The translations under genes and the position numbers were made by a program. Shown here piece by piece: positions 6,642 to 9,481 of a DNA stretch of 9,481 nt. Origin of the DNA: Actinomycetes bacterium (GTDB lineage: Bacteria; Actinomycetota; Acidimicrobiia; Acidimicrobiales; Bog-793); contig JAKAOD010000085.1 of the NCBI GenBank assembly GCA_021823365.1, positions 1-9,481 of the forward strand. The letters run 5' to 3'. The notes below the pieces were generated by a model that saw nothing but the letters and a program-made list of their open reading frames with translations, was not told the DNA's origin and ran no database searches. Positions within the stretch are counted from its first letter, which is position 1; each line of letters begins with the position of its first letter.

Positions 6642-7756
6642 ACCAGCCGCTCGCTCAGCAACGCGTCGTCGACCGACACCCCGAGCCCCGCGCCGGCGGG
6701 GGCCGAGCCGACGCCGCCGCGGGTTCGCGGCGCGTAGCCGGCGACGTGCTCGTCGGTCCAGTCGTTCATGAACGACGTTGACAGGAGGTGCTCACCCGGG
6801 GTCGATGCCGCCAGGTGGCTGACCGCCGCGGTCGTGAGGTCGCCGCCCCAGCTGTCCTCGATCGTCATGGAAAGCCCCAGCTCCACGCACAGGTCGCGCA
6901 CGAGGCGCGCCGGCGTGAGGCCACCCACCCGGTTGATCTTCAGGTTGATGCCCTCCATCGCGGAGGCCCGGGCGGCGCGCAGCAGCGCCGCCACGTCCAC
7001 GATCGCCTCGTCGAGGATCATCGGGAGGCTCGTGCGCCGGCGCACCTGCAGGCACTCATCGAGGGTCGGGCAGGGCTGCTCGAGGTAGCAGCGGGGCATC
7101 CCGTCCAGCAGGCGCGCCGCCGTGACCGCGTCCGCGAGGCGCCAGCCGCCGTTGGCGTCGGCGACCACCACGTCCTCCTCGGCGGTCGCCTCGAGGGCGG
7201 CACGGACGCGCCGCGCGTCCTCGTGAGGATCGCCGCCGAGCTTGAGCTGGAACCGGTGGACGCCCTCCTCGCGGCGGGCGGCGACGAACGCCGCCATCTC
7301 CTCGGGGTCGGCGAGGGGCACCGCGACGTAGATCGGCAGCTCGTCCAGCTGGCGCCCGCCGAGCAGGGTGCTCACGGACAGCCCGGAGAGCTGGCCGAGC
7401 GCATCGTGACAGGCGATGTCGACGGCGCTCTTGGCATAGCCGTGCCCGGCGAGCGTCTCGTCCATCGCGCGGTAGAGCACCTTCGGCGCCGTGACGTCGC
7501 GCCCCAGGAGCACCGGCGCCAGCTCGGCGAGCGCCGCCCGCGCGCCGCCGGCGAAGGCGGGGAGGTAGTTGGGCCCGAGAGGGCAGACCTCGCCGTAGCC
7601 GCGGGCGCCCGACGCAGTGGTGAGCGCCACGACCGTGCTCGGGAGCGTCGTGACCACCCGGCCCCTCGACATCACGTAGCGACCGTGCGCGTAGGTCAGG
7701 TCGTAGCCGAACACCTCGACCCGCACGATGCGGCCGTCACGCGGCGCACCCGTCAT
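6629..7756 (-). CDS. Enolase superfamily (mandelate racemase/MLE-like) enzyme, probably acting on a hydroxyproline isomer or betaine
   Basis: A 375-residue enolase-superfamily protein with an N-terminal capping region (VEVFGYDLTYAHGRYVMS, 13-30) and a barrel. Probable metal ligands are Asp200 (VVADANGGW), Glu226 (YLEQPC) and Asp249 (MILDE). Probable bases are Lys172 in FQLKLGG, where the first Lys of the usual KxK motif is Gln, and Lys273 in LKINRVGG. A Lys/Lys pair with these surroundings resembles 4-hydroxyproline-betaine 2-epimerase (HpbD) and the enolase-superfamily cis-3-hydroxy-L-proline dehydratase; both families are linked to hydroxyproline metabolism, matching the neighbourhood. No betaine demethylase genes are seen here, which slightly favours an unmethylated substrate. 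The ATG at 7754-7756 gives the normal length. It has no Shine-Dalgarno site but is preceded four bases upstream by a palindrome. The gene converges on the dehydrogenase operon and diverges from the PucR-type regulator. Confidence 0.88.
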   Translation of the reverse strand: MTGAPRDGRIVRVEVFGYDLTYAHGRYVMSRGRVVTTLPSTVVALTTASGARGYGEVCPLGPNYLPAFAGGARAALAELAPVLLGRDVTAPKVLYRAMDETLAGHGYAKSAVDIACHDALGQLSGLSVSTLLGGRQLDELPIYVAVPLADPEEMAAFVAARREEGVHRFQLKLGGDPHEDARRVRAALEATAEEDVVVADANGGWRLADAVTAARLLDGMPRCYLEQPCPTLDECLQVRRRTSLPMILDEAIVDVAALLRAARASAMEGINLKINRVGGLTPARLVRDLCVELGLSMTIEDSWGGDLTTAAVSHLAASTPGEHLLSTSFMNDWTDEHVAGYAPRTRGGVGSAPAGAGLGVSVDDALLSERLVDCP

Positions 7757-7760
7757 CGCC

Positions 7761-7774
7761 GCGTGCCCGCACGC
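7761..7774 (-). promoter_or_regulatory. Palindrome just upstream of the enolase-superfamily start codon
   Basis: GCGTGCCCGCACGC is a perfect 6-base inverted repeat around CC. On the minus-strand transcript it could form a short GC-rich hairpin four bases before the ATG, exactly where a ribosome binding site would be expected; no such site is visible. It may restrict translation initiation, act as a protein site, or be chance in very GC-rich DNA. Confidence 0.25.
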
Positions 7775-7830
7775 ACCGCGCGCGGGCGCCCCGCGCCAAG
7801 GGAGGTGAGCTGGCTGCGGTGCACGGGGCC

Positions 7831-7859
7831 ACGGTAGTGACCGCGAGGGGTCACGTTAA
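7831..7859 (-). promoter_or_regulatory. Candidate promoter of the enolase-superfamily gene
   Basis: On the minus strand, TTAACG (plus positions 7854-7859) matches four of six bases of the -35 consensus. TACCGT (7831-7836) fits TAnnnT at -10, and the spacer is 17 bases. The leader to the ATG at 7756 would be about 70 bases. The spacer is filled almost entirely by a palindrome, which supports a regulated promoter. Confidence 0.4.
7837..7854. promoter_or_regulatory. Operator candidate GTGACC-N6-GGTCAC in the divergent promoter region
   Basis: Perfect 6-base arms (7837-7842 and 7849-7854) separated by six bases. The site sits between the -35 and -10 candidates of the minus-strand promoter and about 85-105 bases upstream of the PucR-type regulator start. 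A protein bound here would block that promoter. The adjacent PucR-type regulator is the obvious candidate, but this is inferred from position only. Confidence 0.45.
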
Positions 7860-7893
7860 TCGCCAGTTCTCCAACGACCACCTCGAGCCTTTC

Positions 7894-7909
7894 TACGATC
7901 GTCTAACCT
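7894..7909 (+). promoter_or_regulatory. Candidate -10 elements for the PucR-type regulator gene
   Basis: TACGAT (7894-7899) and TAACCT (7904-7909) both fit TAnnnT; the first is the better match. No convincing -35 element was found at the right distance. Transcription from about 7906-7916 would give a leader of about 25-35 bases before the GTG at 7941. Confidence 0.3.
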
Positions 7910-7925
7910 GATGACCCGCTCGACC

Positions 7926-7936
7926 GGGGAGGGGGG
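7926..7936 (+). promoter_or_regulatory. Ribosome binding site deciding the PucR-type regulator start
   Basis: GGGGAGGGGGG ends four bases before the GTG at 7941. The in-frame ATG at 7911 has no purine-rich stretch before it. This favours the GTG as the start, making the protein ten residues shorter than from the ATG. Confidence 0.6.
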
Positions 7937-7940
7937 CACG

Positions 7941-9164
7941 GTGGCGTCGGACTTGCAGGTACTGGTCGACCATCTCGCCGAGCACGTAGGGGCCTCGACG
8001 GTGCTCGAGGACCACGGCCAGCGGACGATCGCCCACTCCTCCCAGCGCGGGCCGATCGACCAGACCCGGCGCGACTCGATCCTGCACCGGGTCACCCCTC
8101 CGGAGACGGTCGCCTGGTTTCGCAGCTTCGGGATCGACCGCGGGCGTGGCCCGGTCGCCGTCCCGGCGAACGACGCCCTCGGCATCCTGCCGCGGCTCTG
8201 CACGCCGGTGCGCTATCGCGGCCAGCTCCTCGGCTTCCTGTGGGTGATCGACAACGACGGCAGCATCGCCGAGCGCTTCCTCGAGGTCCTCGAGAAGGCC
8301 GCGGAGCACGCCGGCGTCCTGCTCTACGAGGAGCAGCTCGCCCAACGCCTCACGTCACAAGCGCTCTCGCACCTGCTCTCGCCCTCCGAGGAGCTGCGGA
8401 ACGCCGCCGTGCAGCAGATCGCCGACCAGTCGCTGCTGCCCGACGACCAGCCGCTCGTGAGCGTGGTGGTCCAGCCGCTCGACGTCGACGAGCCGGACCT
8501 CGACATGTCGCTCGCGGTCGAGGAGGCGCTCTCCGACGTCGGCTGGGAGGCGCCGACGAGCTCGTTCCTGCGACGGGCCTGCGGCGACCACAGCGTCCTG
8601 CTCGTGCGGGTGCGCGCCTGCGACGACGACTCGCCGGCCTTCAACCTTGCGCTCGCCGCCCGTGCGGCCCTCGTGCGCAGGCTCTCCGGCGGCACGGGCC
8701 ATGCGCCCCGGGTGGTCGCCGCTCTCGGCGACCCCCAGGGCAGGCTGGAGCAGGCGGTCGCCTCGTACCGGCAGGCGCGCCTTGCGATCAAGGTCGCCGC
8801 CGCCTTTCCGGCCATCAGCGACGTCGTGCGCTGGTCGAATCTCGGCGTCTTCCGGGCGCTCGCGCAGCTGACGACCAAGGAGGCGCAGGAGTCGGCGCTC
8901 GACCCGCGCGTGCTCAGCCTGCTCGAGGCGGGCGACGAGACCGTCGTGTCGACGCTCGAGACCTACCTCGACCTCGCCGGAGACGTCAAGGCGACGGCCG
9001 AGGCCTTGCACATGCACCGAGGCACGCTCTACTACCGCCTCGAGAAGGCCGAGCGGATCGCGGGCGTCGACTTCCACAACGGCTACGACCGGCTCGCCGT
9101 CCACCTCGGTCTGAAGCTCGCCCGGCTGGCCGGGCGGCGCGTGGCGGCGACGCCGGCGCGCTGA
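7941..9164 (+). CDS. PucR/CdaR-family transcriptional regulator
   Basis: A 407-residue regulator (417 if the ATG at 7911 is used). The C-terminus holds the PucR-type helix-turn-helix: LETYLDLAGDVKATAEALH (339-357), then MHRGTLYYRLEKAERIAGVD (358-377), the characteristic segment of this family. Residues about 170-290 resemble the CdaR GGDEF-like middle domain, including the VVAALGDPQG region (258-267) and SYRQARLAIKVA (275-286). Residues 1-130 look like a GAF-like sensory part (GFLWVIDNDG, 98-107). The family includes activators of amino acid and purine use; PutR of Bacillus subtilis, a proline-responsive activator, is a PucR-type protein. It lies between a hydroxyproline cluster and a likely PutA gene and is divergent from the enolase-superfamily gene, so control by proline or hydroxyproline is a reasonable inference. 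The effector is unknown. Confidence 0.9.
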   Translation: MASDLQVLVDHLAEHVGASTVLEDHGQRTIAHSSQRGPIDQTRRDSILHRVTPPETVAWFRSFGIDRGRGPVAVPANDALGILPRLCTPVRYRGQLLGFLWVIDNDGSIAERFLEVLEKAAEHAGVLLYEEQLAQRLTSQALSHLLSPSEELRNAAVQQIADQSLLPDDQPLVSVVVQPLDVDEPDLDMSLAVEEALSDVGWEAPTSSFLRRACGDHSVLLVRVRACDDDSPAFNLALAARAALVRRLSGGTGHAPRVVAALGDPQGRLEQAVASYRQARLAIKVAAAFPAISDVVRWSNLGVFRALAQLTTKEAQESALDPRVLSLLEAGDETVVSTLETYLDLAGDVKATAEALHMHRGTLYYRLEKAERIAGVDFHNGYDRLAVHLGLKLARLAGRRVAATPAR

Positions 9165-9180
9165 GCCGCCCGGCGACGGC

Positions 9181-9237
9181 GGCGGGGTGTGCGAGATGAC
9201 CGAAGGGCGGGACGGACAGGGCGCGACGCACCCCGCC
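9181..9237. terminator. Inverted repeat between convergent genes, weak terminator candidate
   Basis: GGCGGGGTG (9181-9189) and CACCCCGCC (9229-9237) are perfectly complementary, separated by 39 bases. It falls in the 98-base gap between the stops of the regulator and the PutA-like gene. The loop is long and no T-tract follows, so a classical intrinsic terminator is doubtful. Confidence 0.2.
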
Positions 9238-9262
9238 ACCGTACCTGGAAGCGCCGGCCGGC

Positions 9263-9481
9263 TCAGCGTCTCGGCCGGATGTTGCCGTGACGGTGCAACG
9301 TCTCTGAGACCGCCTGCTCACGCGTCCAGCGCAGCAGCTCGATCTCGCCGATCCCCGAGAGCGGCTCGACGTCGGCGTCGAAGCCGGCATCGAGCACGTC
9401 GAGCCGCAGCGCTCCGTCGCAGCCGAGCAGGCGCACCCGTTGCGGGCGGAGCGCCTCGAGGCGGGCGAGGAAGCGACAGAT
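9263..9481 (-). CDS. putA: C-terminal end of a PutA-like protein / 1-pyrroline-5-carboxylate dehydrogenase (partial)
   Basis: On the minus strand a frame is open from the window edge (9481) to the TGA at 9263-9265, giving 72 C-terminal residues without a start codon. It reads RFLARLEALRPQRVRLLG, then an acidic stretch, then GEIELLRWTREQAVSETLHR followed by HGNIRPRR. The ending with ELLR, REQAVS and HR(Y/H)GN is the hallmark C-terminus of bifunctional proline dehydrogenase/1-pyrroline-5-carboxylate dehydrogenases, which oxidise proline to glutamate. The assignment is from recognition of this tail only. Whether the gene is bifunctional or a stand-alone dehydrogenase needs the sequence beyond the window. 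It converges on the PucR-type regulator and reinforces the proline theme of the locus. Confidence 0.7.
   Translation of the reverse strand: MCRFLARLEALRPQRVRLLGCDGALRLDVLDAGFDADVEPLSGIGEIELLRWTREQAVSETLHRHGNIRPRR

Noticed and set aside
6788..7837. A 349-codon plus-strand frame opposite the enolase-superfamily gene.
   Set aside because: The minus-strand frame carries the metal-ligand and Lys motifs in order; the plus-strand translation has no recognisable family features.
7911..7940. ATG at 7911 as the start of the PucR-type regulator.
   Set aside because: No ribosome binding site precedes it, it lies within a few bases of the likely transcription start, and the in-frame GTG at 7941 has a strong purine-rich site. 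It is kept only as an alternative.
1..9481. tRNA, rRNA, riboswitch, attachment site or prophage features.
   Set aside because: None could be recognised by eye; the gaps are short and explained by promoters, repeats or gene ends.

Overview
The window comes from a very GC-rich bacterium. Strong GC bias at third codon positions, frequent GTG starts, Actinobacteria-like promoter elements and a PucR/CdaR-type regulator suggest an actinobacterium. The exact lineage cannot be read from the sequence. Nearly everything is coding, and no gene-free stretch exceeds about 155 bases.

Layout. Positions 1-468 hold the 3' end of a LivF-like ABC transporter ATPase. It overlaps (GTGA) a proline-racemase-superfamily gene at 465-1568 whose two catalytic positions are Ser and Thr instead of Cys and Cys. 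A 141-base gap with a perfect 16-base palindrome and a promoter candidate leads into five tightly overlapping plus-strand genes. These are a DapA-family deaminase/lyase (1710-2603), a canonical Cys/Cys proline racemase/4-hydroxyproline 2-epimerase (2603-3613), and three genes that together look like a heterotrimeric flavin/iron-sulfur D-hydroxyproline dehydrogenase: the DAO-like subunit (3610-4809), a small [2Fe-2S] subunit (4806-5171) and the large FAD/[2Fe-2S] subunit (5168-6580). Converging on them is a minus-strand enolase-superfamily gene (6629-7756) that resembles hydroxyproline-betaine epimerase or cis-3-hydroxyproline dehydratase. Across a divergent promoter region lies a PucR-type regulator (7941-9164). 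At the right edge, on the minus strand, is the C-terminal end of what looks like PutA/1-pyrroline-5-carboxylate dehydrogenase (9263-9481).

How it fits together (inference from known pathways). trans-4-Hydroxy-L-proline is epimerised to cis-4-hydroxy-D-proline, oxidised by the three-subunit dehydrogenase to 1-pyrroline-4-hydroxy-2-carboxylate, and deaminated by the DapA-family enzyme to 2-oxoglutarate semialdehyde. The semialdehyde dehydrogenase that finishes the route is not in the window. The Ser/Thr racemase homologue and the enolase-superfamily enzyme probably feed other hydroxyproline isomers or a betaine into the same area of metabolism. The transporter would bring substrate in, the PucR protein is the likely regulator, and PutA would handle ordinary proline.

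The pathway itself is known. The parts worth attention are the Ser/Thr active site, the choice of substrate for the enolase-superfamily enzyme, two palindromic operator candidates, a 36-base-period repeat spanning two convergent stop codons, and the Gly/Ser-rich tether on the ferredoxin-like subunit.
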